From NCBI GenBank assembly GCA_033032865.1, contig JAWHQI010000049.1, forward strand, positions 3,410,001 through 3,474,000: a stretch of 64,000 nt of DNA, written 5' to 3'. This document shows, one piece after another, positions 20,236 through 29,723 of this stretch (position 1 is the first letter of the stretch; each line of letters opens with the position of its first letter). Source of the DNA: Dactylorhiza incarnata. Lineage: Eukaryota > Streptophyta > Magnoliopsida > Asparagales > Orchidaceae. Below the pieces are notes generated by a model, which saw only the letters and a program-made list of their open reading frames with translations, ran no database searches and had not been told where the DNA came from. The position numbers and the translations under genes were made by a program.

Positions 20236-21853
20236 TACCTATAAACTATCAAAGGGAGATCCAATTCATTAAATAAATATGTATCCCTCAAGGATGAAGG
20301 CTCAAGGAGAAGATAAGATGATTCTCCCAATCATCTAGACAACTGTTCAAAACCTGAAGAAAATGCAGTCAGCACATCTGGCTTTGAACCTTTTGATGAT
20401 TAGTTGTCATCCTTTTATAAAAACAATAAGAAGTGGATATTATGCACTCTCCAAGAGCACAACTAGTCCTCTTCTTCTATCTCCAAGGACATGTCCAGGC
20501 AGAAGACTAGGAATGATAGGTATATATTTAAGCACAATAAACAGACTTTTGCTAATTACATTTGTTACTGCTGTCAAAAGCTAGGGCACATAATTGCTGA
20601 TTGTACTAAGAAGAGAAGCAAGTAACTCTAAGTCAAGGAAGTCACTAAAATGTAAAAAGAGAAAAGGAAGCTTCTTGGCTCAGAAGGTCAAGAGCTTGAG
20701 TAATGGTACTCTGGCTCATCAGACTCAGTAGAGGAATCATATTTTGTACTGACTGCTCTATCAGATGATGATGACTAGGATGACTTTTCTTCTGCTCATG
20801 TATGCATTAGAGCACCTCTATCTATTTCAAACTTTAGGCCTGAAACAAGCAACTTTGATTATGAAGATATTCCTGATTTAATAGAACAATTTGGTTCCCA
20901 TATTGAAGCCCTAATAAGGAGCAAGATGTTGGGAAAAGCTCAAGCAAAAGAAATTGCAGCCCATAAGTGCACTAAATCTGAGATTCTTCAGAATACTGAG
21001 AAGTTGACTCAAGTCATCATGAAAGTCAATAAGCTTAAGGAGAAATCTAAAGAACATGTTGATCTATTAAATCAGAAGGAGCAAATTATTCAGGATCTTG
21101 AGGAAAGTCTCATAAATGAAAGAGTTTGTGGATAACTTCTCTAAGCCATAAATTATCCTCCCTATCATTGATAGATTCTCTGCACCCTATAGAGGTGGTA
21201 TGGGATACTCTAAAGAGAATGATGAGGGTAAGTCACCTCAACAACAGATCTTATTTAAGAAGTTCACATTGGCTACCAACTCTTATGATCATGATCTCTC
21301 ATTTGGATATTTGGTAAATGAATGCTCTACAAGTGGGGACAAGAAACCACAAAGTAGAAATGATAGAACCTTTGGACAAGGTGCATTTAAAGAACATCAT
21401 GAAGAATTTCAAATGAAGCATCATGGACCATTTGTTATTGGTCCTGCTATTATAGCGCCCAAGGCCAAAGGGAAGGTTGTTGCTTAGAAAAATGTAGTCA
21501 AAGCTAAAGCTGTGACTGTTGTGCACAGTCAAGCGCACAGCCACAGACCCTAAGGAAAATTGTCTCAAATTTCTGTAGTCTGGTCTTCTGATCACTAGCA
21601 CCCTCACTCCAATCATAAGGTACATCAGAAGAAGAGATACAACGGGTTTGACTGTTGGTGTTGTGGCAAAGTAGGTCATTTTGCAATTAACTGTTGCTTC
21701 AATTCAATAAGGTCTAGTTTCAATAACAAAATGTTAGCATTCAATGTTGTTAATATGCATTCTATTATGAAGGCTAACAAGAACCCAGGACCTAATACTA
21801 TTTGGGTGTCTAAGGTCAAGTTATCTTTGTTTTGTAGGTACATCGAAGAGATC
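20236..21853 (+). pseudogene. gag: Decayed Sirevirus-like gag after LTR G
   Basis: Frame is broken many times but family landmarks appear in order. First is a CCHC knuckle CYCCQKLGHIIADC (about 20562-20603), then an acidic serine-rich stretch (DSVEESYFVLTALSDDDD). A coiled coil follows (KLTQVIMKVNKLKEKSKEHV, QIIQDLEESLINE) and then a second CCHC knuckle CWCCGKVGHFAINC (about 21650-21691). Last is the linker GPNTIWVSKVKLSLFCR before protease. A decayed primer site (AACTATCAAAGGG) sits at 20243-20255. The N-terminal UBN2 part is not recognisable. LTR B cuts it at 21854. Confidence 0.65.
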
Positions 21854-22412
21854 TGTTGCGAAAAATATCATCTGAATTTATCTTAAAAATGATCTAAAAG
21901 TGATTTCATCATCTAGGATTCATTACCCAAGTTGTATAGTGAGGGTAATATGGTCATTAGATGTTCTAGGATGTCAAACTCATATTACAGTGTCAATGAC
22001 CAGTCCAAAAGAGTTCAAAATTTAGTTGAATTAATTCAGCGGTGACTAGAAGCCAACACAACTTCGACTTCAATTCAAAGTAACTTCGAATATAAGTAAG
22101 GATAACTCAGATGGGTAGTCAATGTATCAGTTGAAGTCGATGTAATGTCAAAATGTATTCCACCCAGAAGGTAGAGTCAGTCAAAGAAACAATTAAAGTC
22201 AACACAACTTTGAATTACACTTGACGCAAAAGCCAGAGCTCAAACGATCGTCGATATCAGAGTTCATTTCAAAGCTGAGGAAGATGTCGAAGCAGCTTCT
22301 ATTAGAACTCAGAGGTGCATCTATAAGAAGGTAAATGTATTCGACACAACGTCGAATACAGACACAGAATTTGTATACTTCCTAGTTTCTATTCTGAAGC
22401 TTATTCAGAAGT

Positions 22413-22419
22413 TATAAAT
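22413..22419 (+). promoter_or_regulatory. TATA box of LTR B
   Basis: TATAAAT, about 50-370 bp downstream of the CGTCGA-like words and about 580 bp upstream of the hairpin array, the same order as in S1 and A. Confidence 0.5.
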
Positions 22420-22995
22420 GGAAGTTATTTGAATTCTAACGGGTCATCCATAGTCAAGAATTGAAAGAACAACTCCAGAGATACAATACAGATATAATTG
22501 GAAGTTATTCAAAATGGTTTTGGATGGGCTGTCAGTAAAAATGGAAAGAGAACAATACTACCTTTTGGACATTCTTATTAGGGAAATAACAGAAGAGAAA
22601 AGTAATTCATCATTATTCGATAGGAGAATAAGTATACTGAAGAAGATAGACAATAATAATTTTACATACAACAATTCTGACATCTTCTTCTTAAGCTCTC
22701 TGGTCTTACAAAAAAGATAGAACATATCTCTGTACTGGACAACACAACAAGGCTTCTTCTTCTTCCTCTCACAGCAAGAAGCATACAGATATACAGAGAT
22801 CATCTTCAGGATATGTAATTTCACAATCCTGGCATTTCTCTCTCAAGCAAGGATTCATCTACTGAACAGAGATCCATACAAACACTAAGTGCCTGAATCC
22901 TCAGTGACTGCTACAGGTGGATTAAATCAGATGAATCATCTTCTCTTCTTCTTTACTCTTTCTTTCACTTTTGTAAATTGAGAAAAGAGTCCTTA

Positions 22996-23190
22996 GAATC
23001 CCTCTTTAAAGGATTCAGTGCTTCAAGATCTCCTTATCAAAAGAACTAGCTTGGTTCTAAGAGTCTCCTTAACAAAAGACTCAGACTTTGGTTCAAGATC
23101 TCCATATCAAAAGATCTAGCTTGGTTCTAAGAGTCTCCTTATCAAAAGACTCAGACCCTGGTACTAAGAGTCTCCTTATCAAAAGACTTA
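22996..23190 (+). repeat. Tandem hairpin units with covarying stems in LTR B
   Basis: Consecutive units: GAATCC-CTCTTTAAA-GGATTC (22996-23016), a weak AGATCT unit near 23026, GAGTCT-CCTTAACAAA-AGACTC (23061-23082), AGATCT-CCATATCAAA-AGATCT (23096-23117), GAGTCT-CCTTATCAAA-AGACTC, and GAGTCT-CCTTATCAAA-AGACTT. Both arms of the stem change together while the A-rich loop is kept. Confidence 0.85.
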
Positions 23191-23478
23191 GGCACTTGAT
23201 AGTGTAATCCTACCAAATTGGTAAAAGAGTGGTGTGCCCATATTTTGGGGAACCACTATTAATCTTGTCTTAATCTGTGCTGTAAATTTTCTGTGATGTT
23301 TATTCTTTATTTTTGCAATTCTATGTTTGCTTTATTCTTGATTGGATTTCTGAATGCATATTTATTAGAAGTATTTTTTTGTTCTGTGCATAATTTATAG
23401 ATGATTTTTAAAACTCTATTCACCTCCCCCCCCCCCCCCCTTCTAGATAATACTCAGAGGACTCATTGTGCACTTTCA

Positions 23479-23502
23479 ATCTGCATCAGAGTCAGGTTGA
23501 TC
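23479..23502 (+). other. B primer-binding site (decayed)
   Basis: CTGCATCAGAGTCAGGTTGATC follows the LTR. It aligns with the initiator tRNA-Met complement TGGTATCAGAGCCAGGTT with a few changes, and TTGATC is shared with S1. Confidence 0.7.
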
Positions 23503-23575
23503 ATAAAAAGGTTAACTCCTTGATCAAAAGATCCCCTTATTCAAACTCATATATTTTGGAAACTATTTATAGGAA

Positions 23576-23716
23576 ATGAGTTCTAAAGACTATGCATTCA
23601 CAAGACCACTAGTGTTTAATATGAATAAGTTTGCACTCTAGAAGGCCAAAATAAAACTTTATATGAATTCTATTGATGAAGACATATTTGATGTCATAAT
23701 ATCATGTCCTCCAGTA
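23576..23716 (+). pseudogene. gag: B gag, segment 1 (N-terminus)
   Basis: ATG at 23576; reads MSSKDYAFTRPLVFNMNKF, then a TAG (23639), then KAKIKLYMNSIDEDIFDVII, matching the start of the S1 and A gags (RIRIYMNSIDADLFNI). Element A interrupts it at 23716 after SCPPV; CAGTA is duplicated (23712-23716 and 36184-36188). It continues at 36189. Confidence 0.8.
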
Positions 23717-24252
23717 TGAAAGTGCACAGTGTGCCTATGAGAATCCTCTAGAGGGGGTGAATAGAGATTTAAAATATTTCTATCCTAACTGTGTGAACAA
23801 TAAAATAAACTAAGGAATTATGCTCAACAAAATCATAAGCAGAATAATAATAGTGCAAGAAATAAATTGTTGAATAAAAGGAATTGGGACAACATAGAAA
23901 AGCACAAAACACCAGAAATTTTATAGAGGTTCCCCAAAATGTGGGTAATCCTCTCTTCTACCACCTGGTAGGAATGCAACAACTATGTCTGAGTCTTTTG
24001 GTAAGGAGACTCTTAAAACCACTGATCTTTTGATAAGGACAACATGAACCACCAGATCTTTTAATAAGGAGATCTTGAACCAACCAAATCTTTTGATAAG
24101 GAGATCTTTAACCACTGAATCCTTTGGAAGAGGGATTCTTAAAACTCTTTTACAGGAGAGAATGAGAAGGCGAAAGAAGAAGGTGAGAACGAGAATAATT
24201 ATGTTCTCAGAATTCTTATGAAGCTTGTATGAAGAATAGCTTCTTAATTCTT
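23717..24252 (-). repeat. A 3' LTR, terminal fragment
   Basis: Matches 34489-35030 closely, including the run CCTCTAG with GGGGTGAATAGAG and the hairpin units GAGTCT/AGACTC (23991-24012), AGATCT/AGATCT (24054-24075) and GAATCC/GGATTC (24117-24138). Similarity ends near TTCTTAATTC (24241-24250). Its U3 and TATA box are missing. Confidence 0.85.
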
Positions 24253-25765
24253 TTTCTCGTTATCTCTTGGATAATCCCCTTCCTTACCCTGCACAAGTAA
24301 TTTAACCATTAGAAGGAATCCAGGTTACCTTGGGCCCTTTGCTTTTACCATTGTAGGGTTCAATTAAGGAATAAATGTTATTTTATGATACCCTTCTGGA
24401 TGATAAGGAATGAGTTTCCCAAACATATTATTTTGATACTTGTAATAAGTGTAAAATGTATATAAATAAAGAAGATCAGCAGAATGTTTTATCACCCTAG
24501 GTTTTGCTTTAACCTTTTGGTTGAGGTTATTTAATTTCTCTACTTTATTCTTTCCTAAGGGTTTTTCTTTCTTATTCAGATTTACTTTTTTAAGTTCGTC
24601 TATCCAATCTGGATAACTAATAGCCTTACCCTAAGATGATGTATTTTTCTCACTGCGTTGGTACTCACTAGGTCTAACAAAAGATACTAGATTTTTCCCG
24701 GCAGGTTTCTTAGGTGCTTCTATGCTAGTGGAGGGCTCTTCTCCTAACCCTAGGTGATTAAATCTCATAGAGAGATTTTCTTTGATGTCTTTGAGCTTCT
24801 GACTCCTCTAATTGAGTTAGTCATCAAAGGTCTTTGCTTTTGTTAGCTCCTCTTTTAGTTTTATGTTTTCTTTTCTAAGCTCAATCAATTCTGACTCTTT
24901 ATTATTAATTTCATTTGTTAAGTCTTGATTTCTAAGGTATATGTCATCTTGCTTGAGGTTTTCTAATTCAGTCCTAGCTATGTCTAACTCTCTTTCTACC
25001 CTAAAATGATCAATACAGAAATCATTAAAACAAGTTTTGAAATCATCTGAACAAAAAACAAAGTCATCAAAAACTGATACCTGATCCTCTTCATCATCTG
25101 ATGACATACCCAGTGCCATCATGCATGTTGCTTCTGCTTATGCTTCATCATAACTTTCAGATGATGAGGAGCTTAACTCAGCTTCTGAGTCACTCCATGT
25201 TTCAACAATGAATCCCTTGGCTTTCTTCTTGTCTTTCCCTTTAAAAGACTTCTTCTTCTTCTTTATATCCTTTTTGTTTCTTCTGTCCCTTTGCTCTTGT
25301 GGTCATTCAGGAGCAATATGCCCTGGTTTGTTGCAAGTATAATAAATAATCTCCTTCTTTGGAGTTTTATCATACCCAGGCCTTGAGTCTCTTTCTCTTC
25401 TCCTTGAGTCTTTGTCTTGACCCATTTCTTGAATCTCCTTGCTAGGAGATTGAACATCTCATCTTCAGGAGTAGAGGGCTCTCCTTCAGTATCTTTTAGA
25501 TCAAGGCTCCTTTGGATTGGATCTGGAGTAGTTTCCCTCTCTTCTGACTCAGCCCTGTTCTTCAGTAGCATCTCATATGACTTAAGCTTTCCTAGCAAAG
25601 CTTCAGTAGAGATTTCTCTGTGGCACCTAGATTCTCTGATTGCCCAGATTCTAGAATCACATGAGGATTTTATCATTAATTTCAGTCATGGATATCTTCT
25701 TGTCCAAGCAACAGATTCTGCAGCTTTCTTATGAAAGTTCTCATACTGGATATGAGAAGGGACTT
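24253..25765 (-). pseudogene. gag: A gag, segment 2 with gag-pol linker
   Basis: Continues the gag interrupted by J. Recognisable blocks: DSRIWAIRESRCHREISTEA, LLARRFKKWVKTK, a knuckle reading YYTCNKPGHIAPE followed by a stop (near 25311), so first and last cysteines are lost, then an acidic tail, a coiled coil (DIYLRNQDLTNEINNKESEL) and FVRPSEYQ. The linker AKGPKVTWIPSNG lies at about 24308-24350. A one-base loss near 25753 relative to S1 shifts the frame after SLLIS. Confidence 0.8.
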
Positions 25766-26061
25766 TGAAAGTCCAATTGATATGCTTTGATACCAATTGT
25801 AACTGAGTTTTAGTTCTTAAATATTAAAGATCTTTGTTTAAGTTTATTTCAAAAGTAATGATATATATAAATATAGGTGCTGTGTGAGTAATAATAACAA
25901 ACACTAAGGGTGCATAATAATCACAACAAGAAATAAAACTTAAAACAAACAAGCAATCCAGATGACACAAGATATATAGTAGTTCCCCAATCAACTTGGG
26001 TACATATACTCTTCTACCCACTGGTAGGAATCCACTAGGAGGTTGTTGATCAGGTGCCCTC

Positions 26062-27258
26062 TGTTGAAAATATTGAAGTGGAAGTTTGTGGAGTTGGCAG
26101 TCTGGGGGGAGACCGCACGGTCTGGTCTGACCACACGGTCTTGCGGTCTCCTCTGGGGCTCTGACCTCTCTGGTCTAGCCGCGGGCTATTCGGCGTGACC
26201 GTCGTTCTTCTGTCCAAGGGTGCGAAGGTGAGGTTGCGCGGTCTGGTCGTGTGACCGCATGGTGGAGCAGGTTTTTGCATGATGAGACCGAGCGGTCTGG
26301 TTTGCGTGACCGCGTGGTATGAGCAGTCCGGTCTGGTAGCTGTCCGGTCTCTTATTGGTGCGCGCAGACTAAGGTATTCTTAGTCGCATGGTCTCCGGTG
26401 TGTGTTCGCATAGCTGGTCCGTCGGCGATCAGCTGGTATATGCGTTCACTGGTGTTTTGTCGACATGACGGGCTGTTGTCCTAGTCGTCCTGGTCTGTTC
26501 GCATTCTCTAGAGGAGGTAGGGTGGCGAACACAGGTAGTGAGCATCATGACCGGGCGAGTTGTCATGATCGCGCGACTTCTGTCTAAGTCCGCAAGCTCA
26601 CGGCGCAGATTGATCTTTTGTTGATCGCGCGGGTTGACCGGTCTGGTCGTGCGATCAAGGGTGGTGACACTATCTCATAGGGTGGTGACTGGATCAGGTC
26701 TCACGCCTATAATAAGGAGCAACTATTGCAGCAAACATAATCGCACCAAGTGTAAGCTTAACTCGCGTCCTGTTCTTGCGGTCTTTTTTTTTTCTGACCG
26801 GACCGTTAGCTGATCGAACTTGTCTTATGCAGCTTCTGTGGATTGTGCGGGCAGTAGAAGTCATCTCCTCTTCTGAAGGTGTTCGGGCAGTCTCGCGGCT
26901 TGCAGTGCGGGTTGCTGGAGTTCGGGAGGATCAGTGGCAGATCGCGGGGTTCTCAGTTGGTGTTGTTAAAGTCGCAGGAAGGCAGTTCGGGCGGTCTTGT
27001 TCTCTAGCCGAGCGGACTGTCAGGTCGAGCGGTCAGGTGGTCTCGATTGGCAGACCACTGGTTTTCCTTTCAGCTTGTTTTTCTCTTCTGTTTTTTGTGT
27101 ACAGGCGAAATCATGTCTCGCCATGTATACCTCGCTCTGTAATGAAGAATTTTGCTTGATCAATAAAGATTATGTTTGCTTCATGTCCTTCTGGTTGTTG
27201 GCTTGAACTTTGAGTTATACCATTCCTGCTCACTCCTAGATCTACAGAAATTTTCACA
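26062..27258 (+). repeat. F2 5' LTR
   Basis: TGTTGAAAAT to TTTTCACA. The U3 carries GCGGTCTG and AGACCG words. TATA-like TATAATAA at 26708-26715 (TATAAATA in the 3' LTR, so this copy has mutated). Confidence 0.9.
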
Positions 27259-27270
27259 TGGTATCAGAGC
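27259..27270 (+). other. F2 primer-binding site
   Basis: TGGTATCAGAGC, exact complement of the initiator tRNA-Met 3' end, directly at the LTR boundary. Confidence 0.93.
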
Positions 27271-27346
27271 TTGGTTGGAGTGGATAGAGCAGTGAATAAC
27301 TTATAGTTTCCATCGCCTTTGTGAAGAAGGAACTAGTGGTAGAGCC

Positions 27347-28522
27347 ATGGAAGCAAGAGGTCTTGGAATTGAGATGCTTAATTCGACTAACTTTAAGAAG
27401 TGGAAGTCGTGTATGCAGAGTTATATTCTGGGTGAGGATCTCTGGGAGGTGGTTAGAGGATAGAGCCCGGAGGAAGTTATCCTGATTGGGGACAATGGTC
27501 ATGAGGTGAGAAATTGGAGGCGGATTAATGCCAAGGCAGAGTTCGCTCTGAAAAGGGCAATATCACCTGACCTGTTTGATCACATCTTGGGGTGTGGATC
27601 AGCTGCTGAGATCTTCTACATTCTTCCTGAAGATGAAGAACCTGTGTGCTGAGATTTCAGCACTACTTCCTAATGAGACAATTTCTGAGGCGAAGCTAAA
27701 GAGGCACATCATCGGTGGCTTGCAGAAGGAGTATGTGGCCTTTGTGACGTCGGTGTAGGGTTGGGCTAATCAGCTGTCTCTGCTGGAGCTGGAAAATCTG
27801 CTTGCGTCGCAGGAATGTCTGGCAAGGCAGATGGCGAGGGTGTCCGTGTCTGGGGGAGATGGCGAGGTTCTCTTCACAGGAAAGAAGAAGAAGTGGGATA
27901 AGAAGAAGACTGCTTGAGGCAATGGGCCTTCAACTTCTGGACAGCATGATAGGGGTTATCCTCCTAGGGCTGAAGGGAAGAAGAAGGGGGAAGGACCCAG
28001 GTGCTTCAGATGTGGGAAGCTTGTCCACATAAGGAAGGATTGCCGGGTGAATCTTCAGCCGGGGCATGCTGCTGCAGGAAAGGAGGAAGCTGAGGCCAGG
28101 CAGAATGATGGAGGATGGTGAGGAGCCTTCTCGGCTTCTATTGGAGCTGCGGATCCTATCAACTATCAGGAGGACTGGATCGTGGACTCGGGGTGTGGTC
28201 AACATCTCACCGGGGATGAGTCGAAGCTTACTTTAGCGCAACCTTACTCAGGTAACGATGCCATAATAACTCCTGACAACACCGTGCATAGTGTCGAGAA
28301 GGTGGGGGTTGTTTCCTTGGGCAGTGATAGAGGTCCACTAACGTTGAAGAGTGTCTATCATGTGCCTGGAATGAGGAAAAACTTCTTCTCTGTGACCAAC
28401 GCTGTAGACGCTAGGTATCACGTTCTTTTCGGCCCAACAAAAGTGAAGTTTCTACGAAATGTGGATGAGGTGAAGGCTGTGGTCGTTCATGTGGGGAGAA
28501 GGACAAAAGACTTGTTCGTCTA
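27347..28522 (+). pseudogene. F2 gag and protease region
   Basis: Starts MEARGLGIEMLNSTNFKKWK. Single stops break it near 27461, 27756, 27915, 28120 and 28520. Between AAEI and FFLKMKN about 30-35 residues present in F1 are missing (junction near 27613), so the gag core is deleted. The CCHC knuckle CFRCGKLVHIRKDC is at 28002-28043, with V where Gly usually stands. The protease site DWIVDSGCGQHLTGDESK has its DSG at 28185-28193. The span from 28182 is open for 113 codons. Confidence 0.85.
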
Positions 28523-28547
28523 ATCGACAAGTTCTTATGTTGACAAG

Positions 28548-29687
28548 ATGAGGATGAATGATAGTGCTGTCATATGGCACGAGAGGTTGGGGTATGTAGG
28601 GATGGACAAGCTGAAGGCTATGGCGGTGATAGGTCTGGTCAAGGGCCTGCCTAGTCTATCTTCCTACGGATATGGTCATATTTGCGCAGGATGTCAGTTC
28701 GGTAAGTCTCATCGACTACCGTTTGACAAGTCGCAGACAAGGAGTAGTGTGACGTTGGAGTGCATCCACGGTGACTTGATGGGACCGACTGCTACCCCAA
28801 GCCTCGGAGGCAGCATGTATATTCTGGTGTTGATCGATGAATATACTAGATATGTCTGGGTTTATTTCCTGAAGGAGAAGGCGGAGGCATTTGCCAAGTT
28901 TGTGGAGTTCAAGGAGCTTATGGAGGGTCGGCTAAGTCTGCGGATAAAGAAGCTAAGGACTGACAATGGAGGGGAGTTCACCTCCGGTGAGTTCTCTAGT
29001 TTTTGCAGGAAGGCGGGCATCCGGAGGGAGCTTACTTGTGTGCATACTCCATAGCAAAACGGAGTTGTAGAGCGGAAGATCCGTCATCTGACGGAGACCT
29101 GCAAGTGTTGGCTGCATGCCAAGAGTATGCCAAGGTCCTTCTGGGCGGAGGGAATGTCTTGTGCTGCCTACATCATCAACAGGATGCCTCTTAGTCCCAT
29201 CAACATGTTGACCCTGCATAAGATGATGTTCAAAGAAAAGACAAGTGTGGCACACCTTTGGGTGTTTGGTTCCACCTGCTATGTGCACGTTCCAGATGCC
29301 CTTCGGACGAAGCTAGATGCAAAAGCAAGGAAGCTAGTCTTCGTGGGTTATGATGATCGGAAGAAAGGCTGGAAGTGCATGGACTCGGAGACGCGGAGAT
29401 TTGTTGTATCTCGTGACGTCGTGTTCGACGAGGTGACATCCTACAAGGGAAGCTCTGGTGTTGAGCTACCAGAAAGCAGGGTGGAGGAGCCGGAGAAAGC
29501 TGTGGAAAATCTTAAGGTGGAGTTGTCTGTGTCACCAGGTGGTCCATCTACTTCCGGTTCTAGGACAGAGGCTTCTGGATCAGGAAGCAGGGGGAGTTAT
29601 GCTACGAGTACGTCTGGATGGGGATCTAGGGAAGAAGCAGTTGAGGATGTTGCAAGTCAGGGGAAGGAGCTGAGGAGATCGAATTGA
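28548..29687 (+). pseudogene. F2 integrase region
   Basis: IWHERLGYVGMDKLKAMAV, then CAGCQFGKSHRLPFDKSQ, then the core: Asp in CIHGDLMGPT, Asp in LRTDNGGEFTS, Glu in NGVVERK (GAG near 29070). Unlike F1, all three catalytic residues remain. One stop (TAG at 29052-29054) falls between the second Asp and the Glu. Downstream the frame is open to a TGA near 29685, through DDRKKGWKCMDSETRRFVVS and a Gly/Ser-rich linker. Confidence 0.87.
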
Positions 29688-29723
29688 ACGATCATTGCCC
29701 CTGATCGCTATACAGGAGGAAAC

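Larger units (their letters stand above)
21854..23478 (+). repeat. LTR B (5' LTR, 1625 bp)
   Basis: TGTTGCGAAA to GTGCACTTTCA. Homologous to LTR A in reverse: the stretch TATAGTGAGGGTAAT with TGGTCATTAGATG is shared. It has a CGTCGA-like word cluster (22040-22360), a TATA box at 22413-22419, leader hairpins (22996-23190), the box TTTTGGGGAACCACTAT (23252-23268) and a poly-C run (about 23426-23443) before CTTCTAG. Confidence 0.85.

Noticed and set aside
27259..27275. tRNA-like sequence TGGTATCAGAGC as part of a tRNA gene
   Set aside because: Only the 3'-end complement is present, placed exactly at LTR boundaries here and in S1, A, B and N; it is a primer-binding site.
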